DNA of 64,000 nt from JBLMXQ01 sp050257855 (GTDB lineage: Bacteria > Acidobacteriota > Vicinamibacteria > Vicinamibacterales > CAVVIG01). Positions 50,709 through 59,056 of the stretch are shown here, piece after piece. The position numbers were made by a program, and so were the translations under genes. The notes beneath the pieces were generated by a model, which did no database searches, was not told where the DNA came from, and saw only the letters and a program-made list of their open reading frames with translations. Location: positions 30,763-94,762 of the forward strand of contig JBLMXQ010000018.1 in assembly GCA_050257855.1 (NCBI GenBank), read 5' to 3'. Position 1 is the first letter of the stretch; every line of letters starts with the position of its first letter.

Positions 50709-52384
50709 GATTCAGCCGCGAGCGCGGCATCGAGACGGGCATCCTGCCGGTAGATGTCGTCTGCGAACCACGCCGTGCCCTCCTCGGGTGAGACGAGGGC
50801 GGTCATATAGAACAGGACGACCTGGAGCGGGCGCGCCAGCTCTACCCGGTGCGACCCTTCGGCGTGCATGGCGTCGAGGACGTCTTCGCGGCTCCATGCC
50901 GGCGGGCCGCCCAGGACCCACACTGCCAGGGCGACCGGATCCTCCACTCTCACGCAGCCGTGGCTGAAATCGCGCCGCGCCCGGCTGAACAGCTCACGGG
51001 CTGGCGTTCCGTGCATGTAGACACTCTCGTCGTTCGGGAAATCGAACTTGACGAGGCCGAGCGAATTCTTCGGTCCTGGCCGCTGGCGCACGCGGAGGGC
51101 GCCGTGCTTCAGCTGCATCAGGTTTTCCGGCGTCGCGGGCACGACCGGCGCGCCGTCGCCCGGACCCGCGACGAGCTCCATGTCCTCCCGCGCGAGGTAT
51201 CCCGGGTCGCGGCCGAGCCGCGGAACGATTTCCTTCTGCGTGATTGACAACGGCACGTTCCACGCAGGCCTGAAGAGCACCGACCGCATCTCTTCGATCA
51301 GCATCGGCGTCTGCGTGTCGAGCGCCCGGCCGACGATCACGCCCATCCCGAGCGTGGGGGCGCCGGCAGGCGGATTCGCATCCCACGCCCACAGCCTGAA
51401 CATCGGGATGTTGATCGCGATCAGGCGGCGGCCGGCGAGACGCGGGAGCCATCTGAGGCGCTCGAGCGACAGCTCGATCTGATTGACGCGCGCGGACGGG
51501 GGAACGGCGAGCGCACGCGCCGTCGCGCGGCCGACGACGCCGTCCGCCGTGAGCCCGTGCCGTCTCTGGAAGTGCCGCACCGCCTCGACCAGCGCGCCCT
51601 CGTACGTTTCCGGCACCGCAGAAGCCGCGGCGTCCACAGGGAGATCGCCAAACGCGGCGAGCAGGCGCTGGAGGGCCGGCAGGCCCTTGAACGCGTCGCC
51701 CGGACGGAGCGGCTCGGCCGGAAGCGGCGGCGGTTTCAGCGTCGGATTGGAGGCGAGCGCGCGATAGCGGGCCAGCAGCTCGCGCAGCGCGCGGTACTGG
51801 ATGGATGGCGGCGTCAGCTCCGCCGCCTCCGGAGCGATTCGTCCCCGGGCGAGCGCGCCTTCGAGCAGTGCAACGTAGTCGGGGTGATCCGTCGGCCTCT
51901 CGAGGCGGATGCCGAGCGTCGCGGGGTCGATGCGCCCTGCATGGAGATCGTGCAGGTAGCGGAGCGTGCCGAGGCTCAGGGCCACGTCGAAAGCGGCCAC
52001 GTCGGACGGCGAGGGCGAGCCCTCGAGTGCGGCTGCGCGCTCGACGGTGCGAGAGGCGTCGTAGTCGTCCGGGTCGAGCCCGTCCGTTTCGGCCGAGCAC
52101 AGCAGGTCGAGCGCTTCACGAGCGACAAGGGTCGGCCGTCCAGCCGCGTCGACCCACCGCGGCGAGCCGTTCGCGTTCGAGTACAGTCGCTGCAGATTCT
52201 GATACTCGGACGAGGATGTGCCGGGACCGCTCGGCGCCGCGAACGTGCGGTTGATGAGCGCCGCTGCATCGGCGATCAGCCGCGCATCCGGCGTGGCGAT
52301 CCGGGTCGGTTGGCCGCCGGCTTCGCGGCACGCCACCGACAGAACGATCACGAGGAGGCCGGCCGCCCGGCGCAAATAGTCCAT
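50654..52384 (-). CDS. YcbB-like L,D-transpeptidase
   Basis: 576-residue exported cross-linking enzyme. Seen: signal with possible lipobox LSVAC (Cys19); an N-terminal substrate-cap region typical of YcbB/LdtD; a peptidoglycan-binding-like helix set about 240-305 (FQRRHGLTADGVVGRATARAL); then the YkuD catalytic domain with HGTPARELFSRARRDFSHGCVRVEDP (shown in parts: HGTPARELF and SHGCVRVEDP), containing the active His and Cys. Forms 3-3 cross-links in the cell wall, and its natural counterpart, the adjacent MepK-like endopeptidase, cuts them. Convergent overlap (50654-50708) may let the two mRNAs pair. Confidence 0.9.
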   Translation of the reverse strand: MDYLRRAAGLLVIVLSVACREAGGQPTRIATPDARLIADAAALINRTFAAPSGPGTSSSEYQNLQRLYSNANGSPRWVDAAGRPTLVAREALDLLCSAETDGLDPDDYDASRTVERAAALEGSPSPSDVAAFDVALSLGTLRYLHDLHAGRIDPATLGIRLERPTDHPDYVALLEGALARGRIAPEAAELTPPSIQYRALRELLARYRALASNPTLKPPPLPAEPLRPGDAFKGLPALQRLLAAFGDLPVDAAASAVPETYEGALVEAVRHFQRRHGLTADGVVGRATARALAVPPSARVNQIELSLERLRWLPRLAGRRLIAINIPMFRLWAWDANPPAGAPTLGMGVIVGRALDTQTPMLIEEMRSVLFRPAWNVPLSITQKEIVPRLGRDPGYLAREDMELVAGPGDGAPVVPATPENLMQLKHGALRVRQRPGPKNSLGLVKFDFPNDESVYMHGTPARELFSRARRDFSHGCVRVEDPVALAVWVLGGPPAWSREDVLDAMHAEGSHRVELARPLQVVLFYMTALVSPEEGTAWFADDIYRQDARLDAALAAESHQRRTRPVSTWTKFDAG

Positions 52385-52606
52385 GGCGGTTCAATCCGGC
52401 TCGCGTAGGGTCCTGCCGGCTTTTCGGCATGGAACTGCGCGCGACATCTGTGAGAGCAAGGGGGCTGCCGACAATTTTGAAATCGGCCGCTCTCGATCAT
52501 CCATGGCACCGTACGTGCTGCCTGCCATGAGTCCCCCGGCGGTTCGTATCGATTCCAGACGTTTCTGCGCGCGGGCGCCCGCCGCGCGTCAGCGGGTCGA
52601 CGCACG

Positions 52607-53179
52607 ATGTCCCTCGCTCCAGACCGGCCATTCTGCCCGTACTGCGGCGGCCATCTGCGGTCGATACCAAATCGGTGGTTTGGCCGGGGCAGCTTCGTGT
52701 GCGATCGGTGCGGCGAATTTCCTGACTTCCACCACCGGCGCGACCTCGATCGCACCGCCGTCGAGCCGCCGCCGCCTACGCCAAGTCTCCCGGAGACGGC
52801 CGGTGGCCGGCCGCGCGTCCTGCTCATCGACGATTCCGCGGAGCACCGCGATCTCTATGCGCTGATGCTCGAGCAGACGGTGACCGTGATCACCGCGTCT
52901 GGCGGCGAGGACGGGCTGTCGATCGCGACGGCGTCCCCGCCGGATGCGGTGATCGTGGACGTGGTGATGCCGCGCATAAGCGGATGGGAAGTCTGTCGTC
53001 GTCTCGGTGCGAATCCGGCGACGGCCAGCGTGCCGGTCATCATCCTCACCGCCTCGGATACCGCCGACGTGCCGGCGCGCGCGCTCGAGGCGGGCGCAGC
53101 CGCCGTGCTCACGAAGCCCTGCCCGCCGGAGCGCCTCGTGCTCACCATCGGCGCCGCCATCAGGCGGCAGCGCGCCTGA
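52607..53179 (+). CDS. Zinc-ribbon receiver protein
   Basis: 190-residue protein. Seen: N-terminal four-Cys ribbon, Cys10/Cys13 (FCPYCGGHL) and Cys32/Cys35 (FVCDRCGEF), a Pro-rich linker about 52-66 and a complete receiver domain about 67-188 with acidic pair LLIDDS, phospho-acceptor Asp117 (AVIVDVVMPRISGWE), Thr in IILTASD and Lys in VLTKPC. So, in contrast with the receiver at 27.6 kb, phosphorylation is possible. No output domain: it may act by binding a partner, with the ribbon as a docking site. The gene is alone and divergent from the L,D-transpeptidase. No Shine-Dalgarno is clear. Confidence 0.85.
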   Translation: MSLAPDRPFCPYCGGHLRSIPNRWFGRGSFVCDRCGEFPDFHHRRDLDRTAVEPPPPTPSLPETAGGRPRVLLIDDSAEHRDLYALMLEQTVTVITASGGEDGLSIATASPPDAVIVDVVMPRISGWEVCRRLGANPATASVPVIILTASDTADVPARALEAGAAAVLTKPCPPERLVLTIGAAIRRQRA

Positions 53180-53242
53180 GCCTTTCCTTATCTTCGCTTC
53201 CCGCCATTCCCTCGAAGCCGCTCAAAATGACAAGATAACCGG

Positions 53243-55120
53243 ATGACCAGATATCAAATGTACCTGCGCACCGGCGCGGCGATCGTCGTGCTCCTGTGCG
53301 CGCAATCGGCCCTCGCGCAGCCGGACGTCGTCCTGCTCACCGTCGACGCCACGCGCGTGCGCGAACAGATCGTGCGCACGACCGAAACGCTGCCGGTCCG
53401 ACCCGGACCGCTCACGCTGTACTACCCGAAGTGGATCCCCGGCGAGCACGCGCCGAGCGGCCCGATCGCCAACGTCACGGGCCTGAAGATCACCGCCGCC
53501 GGCCGCACGCTCTACTGGCAGCGCGATCTGAAGAACGCGTTCGCGTTCCACGTGGACGTGCCGCAGGGAGCCGACCACGTCGAAGCTTCCTTCGACTACC
53601 TCGAACCGGGGGCCGGATCTTACACGGCCGGCGCGTCCGCTACCGACAAGCTGGTCGTCATCAGCTGGAACCAGAACCTGCTCTATCCGCTCGACCGCCC
53701 CGCGCAGCAGCAGACATTCGAGGCGAAGCTCGTCGTGCCGTCGGGATGGAAGCTCGGGACGCCGCTGCCGATCGCCAGCCAGTCGGGCGACGCCACGACG
53801 TTCAAGCCGGTGTCGTTGAATCGTCTCGTCGACTCGCCCGTGGTGGCCGGCGAGTACTTCCGCGCCGTCGACATCACGCCGCCCGGCGAGCCGATCCACC
53901 ACGAGATCGACATCGTGGCCGACGCGGAAGAGGACCTCGCGATGAGCCCCCAGGTGAAGCAGGGGATGACGAATCTCGTTGCGGAGGCCGGGAAGCTGTT
54001 CGGATCGCGGCACTACCGCGACTACCACTTCCTCCTGACGCTCAGCGATCACGTGGCGCACTTCGGCCTCGAGCACCACGAGTCGAACGACAGCCGCCTG
54101 CCCGAGCGCACGCTCCTGACGCCGCACGCGGCCGTAGCGCTCGGCGGGCTGCTCGCGCATGAGTACGCGCACTCGTGGAACGGCAAGTTCCGGCGGCCGG
54201 CCGACCTGAGCACGCCGTACTACGACGAGCCCGAGGGAACCGACCTCCTGTGGGTGTACGAAGGGTTCACCGACTTCGCGGGGCCGCTGCTGGCGACGCG
54301 CAGCGGGCTGTGGACGGAGGAGGAGTACCACGACTACCTCGCCGGCATCGCGGCCGCGCTGGGCCCCGGGCGTCCCGGGCGGACGTGGCGTCCGCTCGTC
54401 GACACGGCCACCGGCGAACCGGTCCTCGGCAGCGGCGGCCGCGCCTGGCAGAACTGGCGCCGCGGCACCGACTACTACGACGAAGGCGATCTGCTCTGGC
54501 TCGACGTCGCCACCGTCATCCACGATCAAAGCCACGGCAGCAAGTCAATCGACGACTTCTGTCACCTGTTCCACGGCGGGGCGAACAACGGCCCCGAGCT
54601 GAAACCGTACACGTTCGACGACGTCGTACACGCGCTCGGCCAGGTCGTGCCGTACGGCTGGGCGGACTTCCTCCACGAGAAGGTCACGTCGCTCGCGCCC
54701 GAGGCGCCGACCGGGGGGATCGAGAACGGCGGGTGGAAAGTGGTGTTCACCGGCGAGCCGCAGAGGACGCAGGGACGCCGGCCGATTCCGGCCGACGAGT
54801 ACTCGATCGGCCTCGACCTCCGGCCGGATGGCACCGTGCTCGACGTGATCTACAACGGCCCGGCGTTCAAGGCGGGTCTCGCGCCGGGCATGAAGGTGAT
54901 GGGCGTCGACGGCCGCACGTACACGCACGAACGCCTCGAAGACGCCATCAAGGACAGCCCGAACCGGAAGGGCCCGATCGAGCTGCTGGCGACGAACGAC
55001 GACTACTACCGCACCTGCCGGATCGACTATCACGGCGGCGAGCGCTACCCGCATCTCGAGCGCGACAACGGCAGACCGGATTATCTCGACGAGCTCGCGA
55101 AGCCGCGCGCCATGCCCTGA
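53243..55120 (+). CDS. Secreted M61 (glycyl aminopeptidase-like) metallopeptidase with PDZ
   Basis: 625-residue exported peptidase. Seen: signal peptide (TGAAIVVLLCAQSALAQ), an N-terminal beta domain about 28-225 (YYPKWIPGEHAPSGPIANV is the family motif), the zinc site HEYAH at 306-310 with third ligand Glu340 in WVYEGFTDF, an alpha-helical part to about 500, and a C-terminal PDZ domain about 515-600 (LRPDGTVLDVIYNGPAFKAGL). It should cleave N-terminal residues of peptides in the periplasm. The HEYAHSWN motif differs slightly from HEFFHTWN of many relatives. Its tail region is followed by REP elements (55211 on). Confidence 0.9.
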   Translation: MTRYQMYLRTGAAIVVLLCAQSALAQPDVVLLTVDATRVREQIVRTTETLPVRPGPLTLYYPKWIPGEHAPSGPIANVTGLKITAAGRTLYWQRDLKNAFAFHVDVPQGADHVEASFDYLEPGAGSYTAGASATDKLVVISWNQNLLYPLDRPAQQQTFEAKLVVPSGWKLGTPLPIASQSGDATTFKPVSLNRLVDSPVVAGEYFRAVDITPPGEPIHHEIDIVADAEEDLAMSPQVKQGMTNLVAEAGKLFGSRHYRDYHFLLTLSDHVAHFGLEHHESNDSRLPERTLLTPHAAVALGGLLAHEYAHSWNGKFRRPADLSTPYYDEPEGTDLLWVYEGFTDFAGPLLATRSGLWTEEEYHDYLAGIAAALGPGRPGRTWRPLVDTATGEPVLGSGGRAWQNWRRGTDYYDEGDLLWLDVATVIHDQSHGSKSIDDFCHLFHGGANNGPELKPYTFDDVVHALGQVVPYGWADFLHEKVTSLAPEAPTGGIENGGWKVVFTGEPQRTQGRRPIPADEYSIGLDLRPDGTVLDVIYNGPAFKAGLAPGMKVMGVDGRTYTHERLEDAIKDSPNRKGPIELLATNDDYYRTCRIDYHGGERYPHLERDNGRPDYLDELAKPRAMP

Positions 55121-55210
55121 GCGCGTGTGAGGCGGCCAGCTGGGCCAGCGGATCGCGTCGTACTCATGCCGCGCGGCGGACAGCGGCGGCAATCCGCGAT
55201 CCGCATTCCC

Positions 55211-55396
55211 CGTCCCGTCGCCGGACGGCCTGAAGAGCCTCTACCGGCACCAGACAGCGGTAGGGGACGGTCTTTAGACCGTCCCGTCGCCGGACGGCCT
55301 GAAGGCCGTCCTCTACCGGCACCAGACAGCGGTAGGGGACGGTCTTTGGACCGTCCCGTCGCCGGGTGGCCTGGGGGCCGTCCCCTACCGGGCCAG
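55211..55396. repeat. REP-type palindromic repeat cluster A
   Basis: Three tandem units starting at 55211, 55280 and 55352 (periods 69 and 72 bases). Each contains a GGACGGCC/GGCCGTCC-type palindrome or its degenerate form plus the box GGTAGGGGACGGTCTTTAGA, followed by ACCGTCCC on the other arm. The third unit is cut off and runs over the stop codon of the S10-type gene (TAG at 55385-55387 read on the minus strand). Same family as the repeats around the tyrosine transposase at 58.3 kb. Confidence 0.88.
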
Positions 55397-56956
55397 GGCC
55401 TGGTCGTAGAATTTCGCGAGATCGCTCTTCATCTGCCTGCGCGCCTCGTCGTTCAGGTACACCATGTGGCCCGACTGGTAGTACCCGAACGTGATGTTCT
55501 TCTCGAGCGACGGTTCCAGACCCATGTGCGCAAGGGTGTACTCGGTCTCGAAGAAGGGCGTCGCGAAATCGAAGTAGCCGTTCGCCGAGAAGATCTTCAG
55601 GTACGGGTTCTTCGACATGGCGATCCGCAGATCCTCGGCGACGTCCGGCATGTCCCAACGGCCGCCGTCCACTCGATGGTGGTCGTCCCAGTTCCGCCCG
55701 ATCTCGGCGTAGTTGTTGGGTCGGTACAGATCGTCGCGCACGTACTTCAAATCGGTGCGCATGTAGCCGTTGAGCGCGGAGACGAATGCCGTCCCGATCG
55801 CGGCGTCGGCGGCATCGAAATCGGGCGATTCGCCGGCTGCGTCGCGGTCGATGCCTCTGAAGCGGGCGTCGAGCCGTCCAATGGTCCGCCGCTCGCTGCG
55901 CAGCAGTTCTTTCTCGAACCGGTCGGGGGAAATCCGCAGATTCGCGTTCCGGATCAACGCCTCCGGCATCCCGGTGAAACGATGGAGCTTCGCCACGATC
56001 GCGTCGCGATCGGCCGCGCTCAGATGGCTCCCCTGCGCGAGCGCGCGCGCGTAATCGCCGATCGCGAACTGCCGCGCCTCTTCGACGAATGCGGCCAGAT
56101 CGGCCGGCTTCGATTCGACGCGGTCGTGGTGCCACGCCGCGGCCGCCATCGTCGGAAGATACAGCTCGTACGGCAGATCGACAGCGAACGGGGGCCCGTT
56201 GAAGTCGTCGTAGGCGTTCAGGTAGGACGAGAGGAGGACCGCACCGTCGAACGCCATGCCCTTCGTCTGCAGCGCGTTGAGAAGCGCCGCCGCGCGTGTG
56301 GTTCCGTACGACTCGCCCAGCAGGAACTTCGGCGAGTTCCAGCGGTCGGTGGCGCCGACGTAGCGCTGGATGAACTGCGCGAACGATTCGACGTCCGGAT
56401 CCGTGCCGTAGAAGTCCTTCGGCTCGCCCTTGCCTACGATGCGCGAATAACCGGTGCCCATCGCGTCGATGAACACGAGATCGGACTTGTCGAGCAGCGT
56501 CTCGGCGTTCTCGGCAACCGCGTAAGGAGCGGGCGGCGTTGCCGCCGCGTTCGTCGTGTGGACTCGCATCGGTCCGAATGAGCCCATGTGCAGCCACATC
56601 GTCGACGAGCCCGGCCCCCCGTTGAAGACGAACGTGACCGGCCGCTTCGTCACGTCCGTCACGCCGTCCTCGGTGTAGGCGACGTAGAACATGCGCCCGA
56701 TCAGTTCATCCTTGTCGTTCGTGAGGTCGATCGTCGCCGCCGTGGCGGTGTAGGGAATGACGCCGCCTCCGACCGACAGACGATGGTGCGTCACCGCGGG
56801 CGGCGGCGCGGCCTTTGGTTCTTCCTTCTTCTCGGTCTCGGCCTTCTTCTCAGCCGGACGGGCGGCCGGTTCCTGCAGCGCCCGGGCGAGCGGCGCCGCA
56901 GGCATGGTGGCCAGGCCAGAAAGGACGATAAACAGAGCAGGGAGAGATGTGCGCAT
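55385..56956 (-). CDS. Secreted S10-like serine carboxypeptidase
   Basis: 523-residue exported hydrolase. Seen: signal (LFIVLSGLATMPAAPLARA), a Lys/Glu/Pro-rich linker (33-52), FNGGPGSSTMWLHMGSFGP with the oxyanion Gly-Gly, nucleophile Ser216 in LLGESYGTT, Asp in SANGYFDFATPF and His in YQSGHMVYLN. The triad and order match peptidase S10 relatives annotated in Acidobacteria. It should remove C-terminal residues outside the cytoplasm. GAGGAG before ATG 56956 fixes the start; the upstream ATG at 57013 was rejected. Its stop codon lies inside the third unit of REP cluster A. Confidence 0.9.
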   Translation of the reverse strand: MRTSLPALFIVLSGLATMPAAPLARALQEPAARPAEKKAETEKKEEPKAAPPPAVTHHRLSVGGGVIPYTATAATIDLTNDKDELIGRMFYVAYTEDGVTDVTKRPVTFVFNGGPGSSTMWLHMGSFGPMRVHTTNAAATPPAPYAVAENAETLLDKSDLVFIDAMGTGYSRIVGKGEPKDFYGTDPDVESFAQFIQRYVGATDRWNSPKFLLGESYGTTRAAALLNALQTKGMAFDGAVLLSSYLNAYDDFNGPPFAVDLPYELYLPTMAAAAWHHDRVESKPADLAAFVEEARQFAIGDYARALAQGSHLSAADRDAIVAKLHRFTGMPEALIRNANLRISPDRFEKELLRSERRTIGRLDARFRGIDRDAAGESPDFDAADAAIGTAFVSALNGYMRTDLKYVRDDLYRPNNYAEIGRNWDDHHRVDGGRWDMPDVAEDLRIAMSKNPYLKIFSANGYFDFATPFFETEYTLAHMGLEPSLEKNITFGYYQSGHMVYLNDEARRQMKSDLAKFYDQALAR

Positions 56957-57058
56957 GCGCTCCTCGATGGCGGATCGGCTGGGGTCAGTGCCGCAGCGGC
57001 CGGCTGATTTCACGGGGTTTTCGCGAAAATCGCCTGGATTTGCCCACTTGCTGCCCGC

Positions 57059-57115
57059 TATGATACATTATGTCGTCTATTGTCCTTTTAAGTCGTACTA
57101 AAACCTCTGTTTAGG
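57059..57115. promoter_or_regulatory. AT-rich intergenic segment between divergent genes
   Basis: An AT-rich island in otherwise GC-rich DNA between the S10 gene (minus) and the HD-GYP gene (plus). It holds a TATGAT box (57059-57064) and several TTTTAAG/TACTAAAAC stretches. Promoters for one or both genes probably lie here, but I could not place a firm -35/-10 pair. Confidence 0.35.
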
Positions 57116-57151
57116 ACGGCCGTCGGGCCGCCACGCGCCGGAGGAGAACCA

Positions 57152-58168
57152 ATGGACCAGACCTCGGTCGCCCCGCCGCTGGTAATCGAAACGAATTGGG
57201 ACGGGCCGAACGCTTCCGCGCGGTTGAGGACGGCACTCGAACGGGTCAACAAAGAGCTCTGGCTCGTGTTGTCCCTGTTCGTCATCGCCCTGATCCTCAA
57301 CGTCGTGGCAGCGCAGCGGATGGTGCTCGGGTTCTACACGCTCCCGACAGTCCTGTCCGCGTACCTCTACGGCCGCCGGCACGCGACGCTCACAGCACTG
57401 CTCTCCGTTCTGATGGTCGCGCTGCTGTTGTACCTGCAGAACCCGCTGTTCGCACACACCAGCGGCGCCGCGCAGTTCTGGAACAAGTGGCTCGACTTCA
57501 CGGTCTGGGGCGGCACGCTCATCGTCACCGGCTACGTCGTCGGCACGCTGACGGAGATCAAGGACCGGCAGGTGCAGGAGCTGAGGGAGACCTATCACGG
57601 AATCCTGCTGATCCTGCGCCACTTCGTCTCCAAGGACAAGTACACCGAGAACCACAGCTATCGGGTCTCGGTCTACGCCGCGAAGATTGGCGCCGCCCTC
57701 GAGCTGAACGCGGACCGCATCGAAGACGTCCGGGCGGCCTCGCTCCTGCACGACATCGGCAAGCTCGAGATCAGCCGGTCGATCCTCTATAAGGCGGCGC
57801 GTCTCACGGCCGAGGAATTCAGGGAGATGCAGTCACACGTCGCACGGGGCGTCGGGATACTCGAGCCGGTCGGTGGAAGCCTGCGGCGGATCCTGCCGAT
57901 CATCCTGGCGCATCACGACAAGTTCGACGGGTCGGGCTACAACCCGACGCACGGGGAAAATATCCCGCTGGAGGCCCGGATCATCTCGGTGGCCGACGTG
58001 TACGATTCCCTCACGAGCGACCGGCCGTACCGCCAGGCCATGTCGCCCTACGACGCCAAGGAGATCATCGTCAAGGGATCGGGCACGGAGTTCGATCCGA
58101 AGGTCGTCGACGCGTTCGTGGCAGCGTTCCGTGCCGGCCAGATGGAAGTGCCGGCCGTCGTCATCTGA
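57152..58168 (+). CDS. Membrane HD-GYP-type phosphodiesterase
   Basis: 338-residue membrane protein. Seen: about four hydrophobic segments between 35 and 135 (LWLVLSLFVIALILNVVA, LTALLSVLMVALLLYL, GGTLIVTGYVVGTL), then an HD-GYP domain about 150-325: SLLHDIGKLEI (HD pair), MQSHVARGVGIL and HHDKFDGSGYNPTHGENIPLEARIISVADVYDSLTSDRPYR shown by its parts HHDKFDGSGY and ADVYDSLTSDRPYR. Usual function: cyclic-di-GMP hydrolysis. The usual GYP triplet is GYN here, so activity should be tested before it is assumed. GGAGGAG precedes ATG 57152. Opposite strand to S10. Confidence 0.87.
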   Translation: MDQTSVAPPLVIETNWDGPNASARLRTALERVNKELWLVLSLFVIALILNVVAAQRMVLGFYTLPTVLSAYLYGRRHATLTALLSVLMVALLLYLQNPLFAHTSGAAQFWNKWLDFTVWGGTLIVTGYVVGTLTEIKDRQVQELRETYHGILLILRHFVSKDKYTENHSYRVSVYAAKIGAALELNADRIEDVRAASLLHDIGKLEISRSILYKAARLTAEEFREMQSHVARGVGILEPVGGSLRRILPIILAHHDKFDGSGYNPTHGENIPLEARIISVADVYDSLTSDRPYRQAMSPYDAKEIIVKGSGTEFDPKVVDAFVAAFRAGQMEVPAVVI

Positions 58169-58269
58169 CCGACGTTCCCGACTTGCCTCTCCCCGAGGGC
58201 CTTCGGCCGCGGTGAAGCACCTCCGGTTCGACCGCGGATCGACTCTGTACAACGCGAGCATCCCCGCTT

Positions 58270-58289
58270 CCATGTGGTCGTCCACATGG
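58270..58289. repeat. Perfect hairpin upstream of the REP-associated transposase
   Basis: CCATGTGG-TCGT-CCACATGG: eight-base arms with a four-base loop, about 110 bases before the transposase gene. Its sequence differs from the REP palindromes. It may be a structural element recognised by the transposase or a terminator of the HD-GYP transcript (no T-run). Confidence 0.5.
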
Positions 58290-58316
58290 CAAGGGAACAT
58301 CCCGCTGTCTGGCGTC

Positions 58317-58345
58317 GGTAGGGGACGGCCTTCAGGCCGTCCCAC
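58317..58345 (+). repeat. REP unit B, upstream of the transposase
   Basis: GGTAGGGGACGGCC followed by TTCAGGCCGTCCCAC: a palindrome with ten-base arms. It has the same orientation as the unit that begins at the transposase stop (58878), so the pair brackets the gene. Confidence 0.88.
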
Positions 58346-58382
58346 ATCGGGGCCGGCAGCGAACTTGCCAGTCGAATACGGC

Positions 58383-58880
58383 ATGTCCGGCCGACCGCAT
58401 CGGCTCCCCGCGTTTCCGTATATCGGCTCGCAGCGATATTTCCTCACCTTCTGCGCCTGCAACCGCCGCACCGTGTTCACGACTGACGTCATCGTCACCA
58501 CGATGCTTGCGCAGATTTCGCAATCCTCCATCCGGCACGCGTTCGCAGTTCTTGCGTACTGCTTCATGCCCGACCACCTGCACCTGCTGCTCGCGGCGAC
58601 CTCGGATTCGGCTTGCTTGATTCCGTTTGCACACGACGCCAAACAGCGGACCGGGTTCCGGTACAGGCAGATGACGGGCGAAGCGCTCTGGCAGAAGGGC
58701 TACTACGAGCACGTCGTGCGGGACGACGAGAAGACGCTGACGATCGCGCGCTACATCTGGGCGAATCCGGTGCGCGCAGGAATCGTGCGGGAGCCCAGGG
58801 AGTATGCGTTTGCGGGGTCGCTCGTGTACGGGCGGGAGGAGATGGAGCAGGCGTGGGCGAGCGATGAGCTTCGTCTGTAG
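58383..58880 (+). CDS. REP-associated tyrosine transposase (RAYT, IS200/IS605-like)
   Basis: 165-residue Y1 transposase family protein. Seen: aromatic/hydrophobic N-terminus RYFLTFCACNRR, the HUH-type metal pair His65/His67 in FMPDHLHLLL, and the nucleophile Tyr124 in IARYIWANPVRAGIV, all diagnostic for RAYTs. These proteins cut and join single-stranded REP sequences; REP units of the same sequence family lie on both sides (58317, 58878 onward) and at 55.2 kb. The TAG stop (58878-58880) is part of the right REP unit. No SD is evident. It is probably domesticated rather than a free insertion sequence. Confidence 0.92.
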   Translation: MSGRPHRLPAFPYIGSQRYFLTFCACNRRTVFTTDVIVTTMLAQISQSSIRHAFAVLAYCFMPDHLHLLLAATSDSACLIPFAHDAKQRTGFRYRQMTGEALWQKGYYEHVVRDDEKTLTIARYIWANPVRAGIVREPREYAFAGSLVYGREEMEQAWASDELRL

Positions 58881-59053
58881 GGGACGGCCTTCAGGCCGTC
58901 CCGCGGGGACGGTCTGAAGACCGTCCCCTACCGATGAACCGCGTTGGACGGTCTGAAGACCGTCCCCTACCGGGCAACCGGGCTGGACGGTCTGAAGACC
59001 GTCCCCTACCGGGCACCCGTGCTGGACGGTCTGAAGACCGTCCCCTACCGGGT
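58878..59053. repeat. REP-type palindromic repeat cluster C
   Basis: Five units. Unit 1 (58878-58902) reads TAGGGGACGGCC and is in the same direction as unit B. Units 2-5 are inverted: unit 2 at 58905-58932 and units 3-5 starting at 58946, 58985 and 59024, an exact 39-base period, each with core GGACGGTCTGAAGACCGTCC and then CCTACCG. The inverted tandem arrangement resembles a BIME. The last unit ends four bases before the M28 peptidase stop (59057). Confidence 0.92.
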
Positions 59054-59056
59054 CCC

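Noticed and set aside
58878..59053. Regular 39-base repeats as a CRISPR
   Set aside because: Units are almost entirely palindromic, spacers between them are nearly the same sequence, and a RAYT gene lies next to them, so they are REP elements.
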